DNA of 64,000 nt from Xylaria sp. FL1777. Lineage: Eukaryota > Ascomycota > Sordariomycetes > Xylariales > Xylariaceae. The notes under the pieces are model-generated. The model did not search any database and had not been told where the DNA came from. It saw nothing but the letters and a program-made list of their open reading frames with translations. Below, one piece after another: positions 12,651-24,000 of this stretch. How positions within the stretch are numbered: the first letter of the stretch is position 1; the number at the start of each line of letters is the position of its first letter. Where the stretch lies: assembly GCA_022578965.1 (NCBI GenBank), contig MU400621.1, positions 62,001 to 126,000 of the forward strand, given 5' to 3'. A program made the translations under genes and the position numbers.

Positions 12651-13546
12651 TCAGCCCACCATCTTCTTCACCTTCTCCAGCAGGAGTCCACTCTCGCGGC
12701 CCAGGCGCCGCTGACCGTCCCGTCCAGGCTTCCGTGCCTTGGCCATGGCGCGGCGGAAACGTTCGCGCTCCTCGGTCTTGCGCTGCCGTTCAGCCTCCCT
12801 ACGTTGCTTCTCAGCCGCCCACTCGGCCGCCTCGGCCTTTTTGCGCTCGGCTATCGTGAGGGCTTTGTCGAAATAACCAGGTTTCCTCTTCTGCCTGTTC
12901 GGTCGTTCTCGTTCCTTTCCTCGCTGTCCTTGACTATGTTTATCTTCGAATGACTGATCATCACCCATCTTCTTTATCTGGCGGGGCGCGTAGTCCATGT
13001 TGTTGTTGTCATTGTCGCCGTCGTCGTCGTCTTCGAGCATAGCTTGACGCTGGGGGTGGAGCTGTCGGGAGGGCGATCCTGCTGCCCCTCGCTCCTCTTC
13101 TACCTTTTCGTCTACGTCGGCGTCGTCATTGCCATCATTATCATTACCATTATCATCATCACCACTGTCTCTACTGTCGCTTCTGCTGTCCCCATCGCCT
13201 CCCGCGTCCGTCTTTACAATGGTCACAGAGCCAGTGTGGATGTCTTCGAGGGCGGGGTTCGAGGCAGAGGAAGAGGTAGCGAGCTGGGTGGTTTTGATCT
13301 TCTTATAAGCTTTCTTGACCTTTGCCCTGTGAATAAGGTCCTTCTTTATCTTGTCGACTGTTCATGGTCACAGGCACGCACGTTAGTAACGATTCTGCGG
13401 AGGATGATGATGCAGGGCTCATTACCTTTTCGCCTCCAGGGTCCGTCGGGGAGGTTGTCTGGACCAACGCGGAAACCCTTGCGGTGTTTCTTTGCGGCTG
13501 GGCCGAAAGAATCGTCGCCTTCAATGGGTCTCTTCTTGCTTGCCAT
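12651..13546 (-). CDS. FYV7: rRNA-processing protein Fyv7
   Basis: Predicted 275-aa nucleolar protein. In yeast Fyv7 is needed for early pre-rRNA cleavages leading to 18S rRNA. Two exons: 13426-13546 and 12651-13357, with intron 13358-13425 giving the phase-matched join RRK-V-DKIK. The N-terminal block (MASKKRPIEG..KGFRVGPDNLPDGPWRRK) and the following KIKKDLIHRAKVKKAY are the conserved family signature. The middle is a long acidic Asp/Asn/Gly tract of low complexity. The C-terminus (KPGYFDKALTIAERKKAE, then a charged helix and RKPGRDGQRRLG) is the second conserved block. An in-frame ATG four codons upstream exists; MASKKRP matches the usual family start. It shares a divergent promoter with the Atos-like gene. 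Confidence 0.9.
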
Positions 13547-14474
13547 GCCGACTACCACTTGTTGTATATCCCGTCTTAAACTTCAAGCAACAACTACGTT
13601 TACTGGACGTTAGGTACGGTTATAACTGGGGGAAAAAATCCCCCCCCCCAAAAAATCCCAACGTACCGCTCTGTATCGCTCCCCGCTACATAAGGTTAGG
13701 TAAGTACTTACTGTAGACTAGCACAGCTACAAACAACATCGAATGTCGGCCATACATGTAGAAATACACTAACCTACAAAGATACGGGCGGGCCTGAGTG
13801 GTTCTTTTATCGTGGCAAAATAACTCGGAGTAGGTACACTACACATGTGCAGGTAATGATGACGCTAGTGGAACCGTACTTATACTGTGCATGTGCACAT
13901 GCAGGGGCAACTCCAACGCCTAACTGCATACCTACGCATGGTATTTATCTACGCAGTAGGTAGGTACCTAACCTATGTAGATACTGCTATACACATCCAA
14001 TCACTTTCTCTTCCCTTCATCATTGACTCATCTAGATACCTTCCCTTCGAGACGAGACGTCTGAGCCAACCAACGGTAAAACTAGCTGCCTGAGTACTGA
14101 TCCATGTCATGACTACTGCTGTACTACATCGAATCAAACTATTAACACTGTCTAGTAACCCGGTCTTCTATCTCTAATATATGTTTTGTCTACCTGTTAC
14201 ATCTCTGCCTGTCCAAATACCTATCTATCATTACGGAGTCATAAAGAGCCGAGGACGATACAGCCAGCTGTAGCAAGCTAGAACGCTTTGCTGTCTCTAC
14301 GTAGCCAGCTAGTCAGCCGGTTGGTTGGTCGGTCGGTCGGTCCGTTGCTTGGAGGGCTGAGCACCAGCGGAGAAAGTCTCCTTCCAGTTTATTTACCGTA
14401 TTTATAACCGAACAGCTTTAGTATGATGACCGCTCTTTGCCCTCGACCCTTCGTGACATTTGTATGAATGCTGC
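13547..14474. promoter_or_regulatory. divergent promoter region between FYV7 and the Atos-like gene
   Basis: Head-to-head spacer of about 0.9 kb. It contains G5-A6-T-C9-A6 homopolymer blocks at about 13629-13660, a TACGCAGTA copy at 13950 next to GGTAGGTACC, and a GGTCGGTCGGTCGG run near 14326-14343. No gene is supported. Regulation of either gene cannot be read from it. Confidence 0.55.
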
Positions 14475-17124
14475 ATGCCTATCTTCCAACAAGACCTAGA
14501 CAGGCCTCTAGCGCGGAGGGAGCCCGTTGGTGGTGGTCATGGTCCAGCCGACAGCCATGCTGAGAACGAGGACATGCTGCCTACAACGTCGTCACCGCAC
14601 GACCAGCTGGACCACAGTTGTCTCCGTCGGCGGCGTCGTTCGCCTTGCCGTGTTCTACAGTCACGGCCCAGCAGATCATCCGAGGAGAATATGAGAACCG
14701 AGTTGTGTGAAGGCCTTGTTCCCGATAGTCCTCCCGCACCCCCTGCTCCTCTTCTCCCACTCGCCCAGCTCGCCCAGAAACCCCAAGATGACGGCTCAAG
14801 CTCCGCCACCTGCCTTGATCGTGCGGTCCTGATCGAAAAATTGAAGAGGGGGAAAAGTTCGCCGTGGATCGCTCACCGACATGTTCGTCGAGTCTCCTCT
14901 GCCTTCATTCCACTTCTGTTTCTTAATACACGAAACCTCCCATATACACTGCTAACCGGTCATCTTTCGCTGACAGTTCGAGCCGGCATGGGGCCAACAA
15001 GAACCGCCTATGTTTCCTACTCGCAGCCCGACGCACACCACCACCACCACTACCACCGCTCCTCATGCCAACATCGCCGCCTCAACAGCTCTTTTACCGC
15101 CCCCGACAATAACTCCCGAGAAAGACAGGACTACATCAGATAACGAGAGGAGGCGTCAAGATGGCATGAATATCGAGAGACCCCGATCGGCCCTACATAG
15201 TGGTGATTTCACATATGATGAGACATCTCCAAACGCTAACCGCTCTCCATGTCAAGCTCATGCTTCAACGAGACAAGAGCCCACCAGTGGTGGCCTACCG
15301 TGGACTACCACTTCGCCCCCCAGGGACTTCATGCTAGAATTCGAGAAGAGACAGCCCCGACCTGTGCGATCCGACGAGGTGCGGTCTGCGCTCTCCTCTC
15401 TATCCTCCTCTGCTTCGACGAGCTTCGTCTATAAGCCGCCAACTAGTCCCTTGTTTCAGTCAGAGAGCAACGACGACCTTGATCTAGTTTCTCCCATCGA
15501 CGGCACCGATCTCGACTCTGGTCTTTCCAGACACCAACGCCGACATACTGTCATGTCATCTCTTCCAGGTTCCTATTCCTATGAATACTTTCCGAATCCG
15601 CTATACAGACAAAGCCCCTCGTTGCGCCAGGAGAAGACTTTTCCCTACCAGGCGCATCAACCTCGACGATCCCTCACCACGACACCTAGTTTCTCGATTT
15701 CGGGATTCTCCCCTCAAACCCCAATTTTTCTTCACTCCCGCAGACCCTCCATCACTACCGACATCTCTCCGCTTCAGCATGCATCTATGGTTGGGTCTTA
15801 CGAAGAAAGTATCCTACGTGGCCGAATGTCGACGACACCATCGAGACCTCTCGATTTCTTAGCTCAGATTGGCGTCCTCGGCTTAGGCAAGTGTAAATCG
15901 AACCTTCGGTGTCCACCTCACGTGACCCTGCCATTTCCTGCTGTCTTTTACAGTTATGCTAGCTCATCACATGGTCGGTCCAAGGATGATGAAGGACCAA
16001 GCCCATACGTGGGACAGATTGATTTGGAGAATGGTTTGCCAAGTCAGGGGGACGATGTTAGATCGAAAAGAAAACAGCAGAGTAGGTCTCTGGAAAAGAG
16101 AATGGCAGAGGCGGATACGGTGGATGCTAATCCCTCTGACGTGGTTACGCCTGGTCGTACAGCCCGGAAAGCTAAACGCAGGTCTGGGTCACCGCGAGCA
16201 CCTCCTGGCGGAAGTTACCGGATTCCTGAGAAGGGACAAATTCAGATAATCATCAAGAATCCGAACAAGACAGCAGTCAAATTATTCCTCGTCCCATATG
16301 ATCTGGCCGGGATGGACCCGGGCACCAAAACGTTCGTGCGGCAACGCAGCTATTCCACCGGCCCGATTATTGACAATATGCCCGACTTGAAGGGCAATTT
16401 GTCCGCTGATCGCCCTATTCTAAGGTATCTGGTCCATCTACATATTTGTTGCCTGTCACGGGGTCGCTTTTATTTGTACAAAAGTATTCGGGTCGTGTTT
16501 GCAAATCGCGTACCCGATGGAAAAGAAAAACTTCGGAATGAAATTACGCTCCCTGAGCCAAGGTTCACCCCGTACAAGGCCATACGGGTGATGCACCCAC
16601 CATTATCTAATGGTAAGGGACCTGGTGCTAGTTTAGCTGCCGATGCCGCTCTTAGAAGGCGGAGCTCCGGGTTATACTTCGGCGGAGCAACCCGTGCGTT
16701 TGATGTGGCCGAGGGTTTTACGATACCAAGCATACCGGATCATCATTTCTCTTATGTGCCCGCCAACGACCATACCCCGGTAGAGCCCATACCGTTTAGA
16801 GTACCAGCAGGCCAGACGAGAAGACCGTTAGAGCATGGGGACAGCGTCTTGGGAACTCAAAATCCGTACTCTCCTGTATCGTCGGGCGGGACGACCCAGG
16901 ATTCTAGCAACGTGTCGAACTGGGGTGGCTATAATGGCCAGATTGATAAGTATCATAAACTAAATAAGGGGGATATCGGATATGGAGGTAACGCATTTGC
17001 TGGTCTCATCAACGGCAACCCGGTTGTTGCCGAAAGCCTGCTCTCACAGCGCCTAAGGTCTTTAGGAGTCGAGAAACTCAGCCAAGCAGAACGGGAAGAA
17101 CTGCCTAGACCCCCAGAAGAATAG
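14475..17124 (+). CDS. Atos-like protein (DUF4210 plus meiotic chromosome-segregation domain)
   Basis: Predicted 851 aa. Exons 14475-14882 and 14977-17124; the 94-nt intron has a GTTCGT donor and a GCTAAC branch site, and joins WIAHRH to FEPAWGQQEPP in phase 0. An N-terminal MPIFQQDLDRP and a conserved-looking VLIEKLKRGKSSPW helix precede a long disordered Ser/Thr/Pro region. At about 407-463 lies the DUF4210/Atos block (GSYEESILRGRMSTTPSRP..LDFLAQIGVLG..LRCPPHVTLPFP). At about 552-660 lies the C-terminal family block (GQIQIIIKNPNKTAVKLF, RYLVHLHICC..GRFYLYKSIRVVFANRVP, KEKLRNEI). The family includes Drosophila Atossa and vertebrate FAM214; fungal members are annotated as needed for chromosome segregation in meiosis. 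Family biology suggests a transcription-regulator-like role, but the molecular function is not settled. Without the upstream exon a shorter start at 15010 would be called; the exon is supported by the SPW motif and matching phase. Confidence 0.88.
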
Positions 17125-18830
17125 ATAGGTTTGTATTCCGATCTTACCAGTCTGCTGCCGTAGCAATTACAGATTTTCTTGAATCTGTGTGAATCATGTG
17201 GGAATGAATAAGCCACTGAGGAAAGTCCTTCATTGGGAAACCGGCTAGCACGTGCGACTGCTAGTTATCCATCTATCGAGATGTTGACAGTTTAAACCCA
17301 TCCGAGGGACTATGTGGCCACTACCAATACTGTGGGTTTATCATGGGGTGTGTGTGGTATTGTAGTTATGAAGATTTAATAAAGTGAATCCCCCAAAAAA
17401 ACTCAAATTAAGTAACTTAAAGCTTAAAGATAGTTATGTGTTGTTGTTGTTGCGTTACTTTGAAGTACAGGTTACATTAAAACAGGTTCGAATGTTTTCG
17501 AAACATGGAGATTTATTTCAACACATACTTGTACCTAGTATCAACCAATACTTTGACTACCAAAGAAAGAGGAAAGGGGGATGAGATGTAACACTCCCGA
17601 CTAGGGCCCATGTTTAGTCGAAATGCCCTTCGCCAGCCCGCAATGCGACATACTCTTTCGAATTCTTCATTTGTTAAGAGCCGGTTTTTCAGTTTACCCC
17701 ATTGCGATGGACCATGTCAACACGCGTGTAGAGGTCGTACTATTTGCTGACACACTAGCCGACTTAAGTATGTATGTGCAGGGACTGTTTCCGTCCATGC
17801 CACCGAATTACAAACAACATGGCCGCAGACAACTGACCTTCCGTTCGAAATTTGCGCATGGAGAGGCTGTGGTGAGAAGGCTCTGAGAAGCCTTCACCAG
17901 CTCAGTATTGACCTCGCCTTGTACATTTGTGTACAGCAACTATGAGGGCTCACCGTCCTACCTCCTTCGTACTCCACATTGAGAATTCACTCCTAGTGAA
18001 AAGTATCGTGTGGCCAGAGATGTGCAGTCGACTGCTGTGATACTGGCTCAGGAGTTGGCACTAGCCCGGCTGCTCGCGTCTATATCACAAGAGTATTTCA
18101 CTTAGCGAAACACAGAGATTACGATGACCATATACTTCACTGCTGGCCTTTGTGTGAATTTTGATTGTTTATACGGTACTTAGGAAAATATACCTTCTCT
18201 AGGCGCTTGCTATCGCGTGATTCGGTGGTAGTGGCATCCCTCGATTCCAGCGGTTGAAAATACTACATCAGCGATACCACCAACAATTATCTCTGACATA
18301 TCGCCAACAGTTTCCTACTACGCGCCCCATACATGTCGTCTCACCAAGAAACCAATCCCAATGCTGAGAAGATACCCCGATGAACGCCCATGTGTAGGAC
18401 TCCCGAGACCTGTAGATATTAAAGTGTCTGGAGTAGAGTCTGTTGAGAGCCTGCGGCAGTGAACCAGATCAGCCTAACCTCACGTTGAGAGAACGAGTCG
18501 TCTTAGCCATAGGTTCATAGGGGTTTCACGTTTGTATTATTAATCTAGGAAACTAAATATGCGGTAGGAGCAACTATGCGTAAGGAATAAGTAGCGCCCT
18601 GACAGAGCTATAATACTGCCTCCCTGATTCTATTGATTGTGTTGTTACTACACAGACTCTATCCCTACCCAGAGGACATGATTCGTTCCCGTCTTGGCAA
18701 ATGTTATACTGGGGTCTCGATGCCGTCCTTTCTTGACCAAGTGTTGGCAACTCGATATCACCTCCTAGAATTGTCCCTCTTTCTTTTGCTTGTCTAAGGT
18801 AGCGGGCGCGGCTGAACGGTGGCCGGTTCC
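17125..18830. other. convergent intergenic region without a supported gene
   Basis: A 1.7-kb spacer downstream of the Atos-like gene and of the minus-strand unknown gene. It is AT-rich near 17370-17570 and otherwise featureless. The longest open frame (17623-17886, 87 codons, + strand) has no recognisable similarity and I do not call it. Confidence 0.55.
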
Positions 18831-20564
18831 TCACAACCCCATATGAGCAGGACAGGATCTTACCCTCTTGTGGGTATCTAAAGTCTTGTCCTCTTTTTCG
18901 GACTTGAATAGTGCAAACTGCAGACTCTTTTTCTTCGCCAAGGTATTGAAGAAGTGATCAGCCATCTCCATGCGCTGCATCACCCGCTTTTTGGTGACCT
19001 CTAGCGTCTCACCAACGCTCCAACGCCTCTTGCTCTTCTCCTTCTTCGCACAACCTTTTCTTACTTTCTTTCTATTTTTCTTTATTTTATGGTGCCACTT
19101 GCGTCGACGGGCCTTAGAACCAGTGATTTTGGCTCTAGATACAGGCCGCCCCACTAGTTCAAACCGAGCTTTAGTTTTAAAGTAGAATCTCTTGGCCCAT
19201 TGCCTCAGTTTCAGCTTCTGTAAGCGCTGGGCCAAAGTGTTGGACGAATCATTCGAAGAAGTCAATGCGAGGAGTTGCATCCAAGATGCAGGGCGAGACA
19301 GTGGCCGCTCTCTGACTTCTTGGATGGTAGACCAAGCACTCTCTTCATTGGATGTGCTGGGCTGCCTTATCTCTGTTAGCATCGTTTGATCCTTATTGAC
19401 GCTATGATGTAGGACATCGATTAAGCTGGCGTTTCTGGCTTCGATTTGATAGCCATTTTTGTCACTTGACGTATTCCGAGCAATTGGTCGTTTGTAGTTC
19501 ATGAAGCTGACCTCAAGTTGGGAAGAAATGGCATCCTCATTTTCCAAGACTGGCACCATAATCTCACTACTCGACGATGGTTTTTGTTGTGGCTCCATCC
19601 TGGAAACAATGCCGGGCTTGCACTGCGACTCAGCTGTGTCCGAGCACGTTGGGTCGATATGGTCTTCAGGTGGGTGGGTGAAGGGAGAGGCTTCAAGGCT
19701 GGAGCTTTGGCTAGCTATTGCGCAGTCAGGGGTAGCGTTAAGGAGACCCGAGGCGGTCCAGGTCTTTTCTCCACTAGGATCACTGGCCGATGCTTCATTT
19801 ATATGCATGCTGGACAGATGCCACGAGCTCTGGGAAGGATACCGGCCAAAGCGCCGATACTCAGTGAAGTAATTCATCGTGTGAGAGACGGCTGGTTTGG
19901 GCGAACAATATCCGGAAACAGGAGAACGCATGCCCTCGGATGGGTAGGAAGACGAATCAGAGACGTTCCCCTCACAGTCATCGATTGTCTCTGTAGACTT
20001 TAGAGAGGGCGATCCGTCTCGGCTCTGCGTCTCGTGCATTTCTGTGCTTGAGAAGGCGAAAGAACATGCTTTTTGCTTTCCATCAATCTGCCGCGTGACT
20101 TGGTCAAAGATACCTGACGTTACGTGTGATAGGGGCGCGGTGCTACCGATCGTGGTATTCTTCAATGTGGGTTCAAGTCTGCCATATTGTGGTATTGGGA
20201 CTGTGTCAGTTGGAGTGATGGTGCCTTGACAGTCATGGTCATGCGAGCACCTGGACTCTGTGCCTGGTCGTACATTTTCGCGTCGAGAAGTTAGCAGCGG
20301 AAGGTCATCGGCGATTTCACTGCGTTCATCTGTGTTTTGTATACACCGACGATTCTCTGGTTTCTCGAACAAAGTTGAAAAGACTGAAGATAGATTGGCC
20401 CTTCGATGCGGTCCCAGCTGGCCGACATGGATAGTAAGAAATTTCGACTGGTCGGTGGGCTCCCCATTTTGAGACTTCTCACGGGTGAAGCCCCGACTTG
20501 GTAGGGACCATCGATGTAATAGCGACATAACCGCGATAGTGTTAAGGAGTTCGTATCGATGCAA
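18831..20564 (-). CDS. unrecognised protein, disordered with a very basic C-terminus
   Basis: One uninterrupted 577-codon frame whose length argues that it is real. I do not recognise a named domain. Residues about 20-420 are Ser/Thr/Asp-rich and probably unstructured. The last 140 residues are different: a helical Lys/Arg-rich segment (KLKLRQWAKRFYFKTKARFE, VGRPVSRAK, SKARRRKWHHKIKKNRKK), then KKRVMQRMEMADHFFNTLAKKKSLQFALFKSEKEDK. The composition suggests nuclear localisation or nucleic-acid or membrane-surface binding, which is inference only. An internal ATG 12 codons in (MSLLHRW) is an alternative start. The C-terminal block resembles uncharacterised proteins I recall from other Sordariomycetes, without a known function. 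Confidence 0.7.
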   Translation of the reverse strand: MHRYELLNTIAVMSLLHRWSLPSRGFTREKSQNGEPTDQSKFLTIHVGQLGPHRRANLSSVFSTLFEKPENRRCIQNTDERSEIADDLPLLTSRRENVRPGTESRCSHDHDCQGTITPTDTVPIPQYGRLEPTLKNTTIGSTAPLSHVTSGIFDQVTRQIDGKQKACSFAFSSTEMHETQSRDGSPSLKSTETIDDCEGNVSDSSSYPSEGMRSPVSGYCSPKPAVSHTMNYFTEYRRFGRYPSQSSWHLSSMHINEASASDPSGEKTWTASGLLNATPDCAIASQSSSLEASPFTHPPEDHIDPTCSDTAESQCKPGIVSRMEPQQKPSSSSEIMVPVLENEDAISSQLEVSFMNYKRPIARNTSSDKNGYQIEARNASLIDVLHHSVNKDQTMLTEIRQPSTSNEESAWSTIQEVRERPLSRPASWMQLLALTSSNDSSNTLAQRLQKLKLRQWAKRFYFKTKARFELVGRPVSRAKITGSKARRRKWHHKIKKNRKKVRKGCAKKEKSKRRWSVGETLEVTKKRVMQRMEMADHFFNTLAKKKSLQFALFKSEKEDKTLDTHKRVRSCPAHMGL

Positions 20565-21014
20565 TCAATTTGTACGTCAAGACATCTGTGTCAGGAATAG
20601 CGGATGCACAAGCGATGAGGAGATGTGAGCGACACGAACACACGACTGAGCGTCAACAGCCAAGACGGAACGACGCCAGCATGCAGACCAGGTGTAGTCT
20701 TCCTCAGCTCAACCGTTCCACAACGGCAAGAGCTGTGATGGCTATATTCGATACTGACTGGCATCACGCCTTCCCGCCGGCCTACCTGCGTTGATCCAGT
20801 AAGTGGCTCGCCAGCAACAGTGGGAGAGACCTTCCAGGTGCCCCTCCTATGCGATCGAGAAGTGTCAGCCCTGGACACCTGGATAGATAGCTTGAGACCA
20901 ACACCGACGTACTCTACTGTTGCTCAGACTTATAGGTCTACGAGGCTGTTTATATGCTGTTCATATATCCTATAGTATGCAGGCCTATCCTATCATATAC
21001 CGTCTCAAATGTTT
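20565..21014. promoter_or_regulatory. upstream region of the minus-strand unknown gene / 3' flank of listerin
   Basis: A spacer of about 450 bp between two co-oriented minus-strand genes. It must hold the 3' end of the listerin transcript and the promoter of the following unknown gene. No specific site is recognisable. Confidence 0.5.
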
Positions 21015-24000
21015 CTATCCACCAGATCCGCCCCTTCGTACCCTCGTGTCGGCACCCAAGTAATCGATCGGATTCCGGCACAGAGGACATGTATTTTGGT
21101 TGCTGCTCTGGAACCATTTATAAAGGCAAGTACGATGGAACAAATTTTTACAGGTCTGACATCGCTTGTCAGGCATCTTTTTGTCTGTGCTGATAATGCT
21201 GTAGCAGATGGCGCACTCGGTCTGGCCTTTCAGAGCACCGACGACGTTGCGCCGAAATGTGGTGAGCCCATCTATGACGCTTCCGCCCTATTTCGCACAA
21301 GTTAGCTTATCACTGAAGTGCCTTTGTGGAAAAGGCGCAAAGTAGGTACGGACCGAGAAAGTAATGACCCCCTGGGTCGTCAGGATCCAGCTCTTCCACT
21401 TCCTCTCATCCACCGCAACGCGGTTGATGCCAACAACCGTGACGGCGTCTAGTGGAAACCCGGGGGGTATGCGAATAGCGATCGAGGCATTGAGATCGTC
21501 TACTTCGTAGCCGGCAATAACTTCCCTCGCTGCTCGACTGACCTTCACAATTAGCTCCTTCTCGTCGCCCGTGGGCGCTTCTTGGCTCTCGTTCCATCTG
21601 ACCACGTCATCTAAAGCTTCGGAGATGATGATCGGAGAAAAATATTTTGCCATCCATCCCTCCACGGCAATCTTCGTCTGCTTTGAGCGACAGCTGATGT
21701 ACCAGGTCTTGAAAAGTCCTGGAACAAACTTCAAGACCAAGTAGTATAAGTGTATAGAGAGCCACTGCATATTCTTCTCTTCCGATTCTGACTCAGCCAA
21801 TGTTAAGTCGTAATGCCGGATATCTTCTGCTGTGAAGCCTGCTCGGTCTAGGTTCAGCCCATGAGCTGCCGAGTGGCCTAGCAGATCAAAGGTGAAGTCC
21901 ATCAATGGGCCGATGTAATTCTCAGCCTTAAGATTTTCGGCATAATCCCCGCGCACTTTGTAAGATGCAGCTTGAAAGGCATCAAAGACTAAGTGCCAAG
22001 ATAAGAGGTACGAGCGGATAGGGGTCGGGAATTGGGATATGATCTCATCGGGATACGAATCCAACGTTGGCGCATCAAGGAGAAGTGATAAGAGCTCATC
22101 AGGGAGCCGTGCGTCTTGTTTTTCCAAGAGAATGTCAACCGAGAGCTTCTCTTGTATAGCCGGAAGTGCCTTGTTCAATATGCTGAAAGCTGCTGTTTGA
22201 ATGGCACGAGACTCACTAGCCACTAATCCGTATAGCTCCGAGAAATCGTCATCCTGGTGAAGCGGCAACTTCACAACCTGCCTGCATAGGATAGCGTCTA
22301 CTATTTCAAGGGGTTGAGTATGCTTCTCTCTAGGCAGCTTTAGTAGTTCGATCAGAGCAACCGACTTTCTCCGCATTGAAGTCTCTAAAATATCAACTAG
22401 ATCATCGTTTGGCTCCTTCAACGACTGAAGAATGGCCATGAGTCGTAATGATGCGTGTATCTCTGGCAGGCGAGCGTCGAACAATTGAGGAGAAGGTTTT
22501 GCCCAGAGATAAATGCAAAAGTCCACGGTTTTCTCCCAGTAAGAACCGTAGACATCTTTGATGCAAGGGAGAAGGCGCTGCAAGCAACGACAGGCCTCCG
22601 TAGCAAATGCATGGTCAAAATCTTCTGGTGTATCTAGCCAAGAAGTTATCTGCCTGACTGCAAATACTAGCCTGTTGTTCGCAACTGGTAGCTCGTCAAT
22701 ATCATAGATTTGCACACAAATGTTGAGCAGAATAAGGGTGATCAAACTATTTTCGTCGCCGAGCTTGGCTCCGGCAATATCGCTAACTAAGCGATTGCAG
22801 AAATTACTAACAATTCTTGAGGTTGAAATAGTTTCGCCGAGTCCGCTCAAAATTGCAGCGGCCGGATATAGTGTTGAAGAAGATGACTTTAGACAATTCG
22901 TGTCAGCCAACCACTGTTCCCCTCTTGAAGGGAAACCGTGCCGCTCCGTCAGGGCCTGAAGGATATTCTGCATCAATCGGGCAGAATAGAAACCTAAAGG
23001 TGATAATGTCCGTGATTCTGCCATCAATCTTGTAATGATCGCGTGCACTAGTTGTGCTTGATCGGTTCCTGACCCCTCATACCACCCTTGCGCACACCCA
23101 GCTATCCCAATAATGTACTCTCGAGTAAAGGTAGAGACACTCTCTAGATCGGATAGATTATCATGAGATAATAGTGATTCCCATACACCATTCTCTCCCA
23201 TGAGGGCGAGTTGGTCTGCTGCGAGCTCGACTGTCAAGCTTAGGTTTATGACTAGATCGACCTTAACGGAGAGGTCCGTGTGATCGAAGCTGAAACCAGA
23301 AGATATAAGTTTAGCAATGTATAAGGCCATACGGCCAGGTATGGAACAGCCTCGACCATCCCGCAGTATATTTGCGTGTGTGTTCCGGGGTTGGCCTGTT
23401 GCTAGGAAACATGAGCCCCCAAGACTACTCATAAGTGCCAAGGAAGGATTGGGTGCATCACGCAATAATATTGATATTTGTTGTCTCCATATATCAACAT
23501 TTGGTAGAAGGGAAAAGACTCCTGCACTAGCTCCTCCATCTCGTGTAGCTGATCGAAGCGTTTCCTGTGCTTGAATGGCTTGTTGAACAAGGGTATCGAC
23601 TCTGCAGAAAGGTTAGATTTGACGATGATAAGATAGTGGGATAGTACATACGAGAGTGAGGTTGAGCTCGCGCTATTTATGTTTTGTTGAATAAGCATGT
23701 TCACATTCGAGCTTCCGCTTGATGGATTTTCCAGCAGTGTTTGCAAAGTGGCCGCCTCAGGACTGCAACCCTTCTCTGAGAGACTCAGTAAGCTAGTCAT
23801 CAATTCCATATGGGTTTCTTTATCTCGTGTCAATAATTCTGCATTCTTCTCTGCAATGATCCGTAGGCTCTTCAGGGCGCCTTCGTTAACTTCGCCTAAA
23901 GAGTCCTTTATGCGATTTGTAAGTTCCTTAGCCAGCCTGCTCGAGGCAGAGTCGCTCAGCGCCCCAAAGGTGAACACATTGTTGAACAAATCCCAACTAG

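Noticed and set aside
13044..13613. 189-codon + strand frame over FYV7
   Set aside because: Antisense of the acidic low-complexity region and intron of FYV7.
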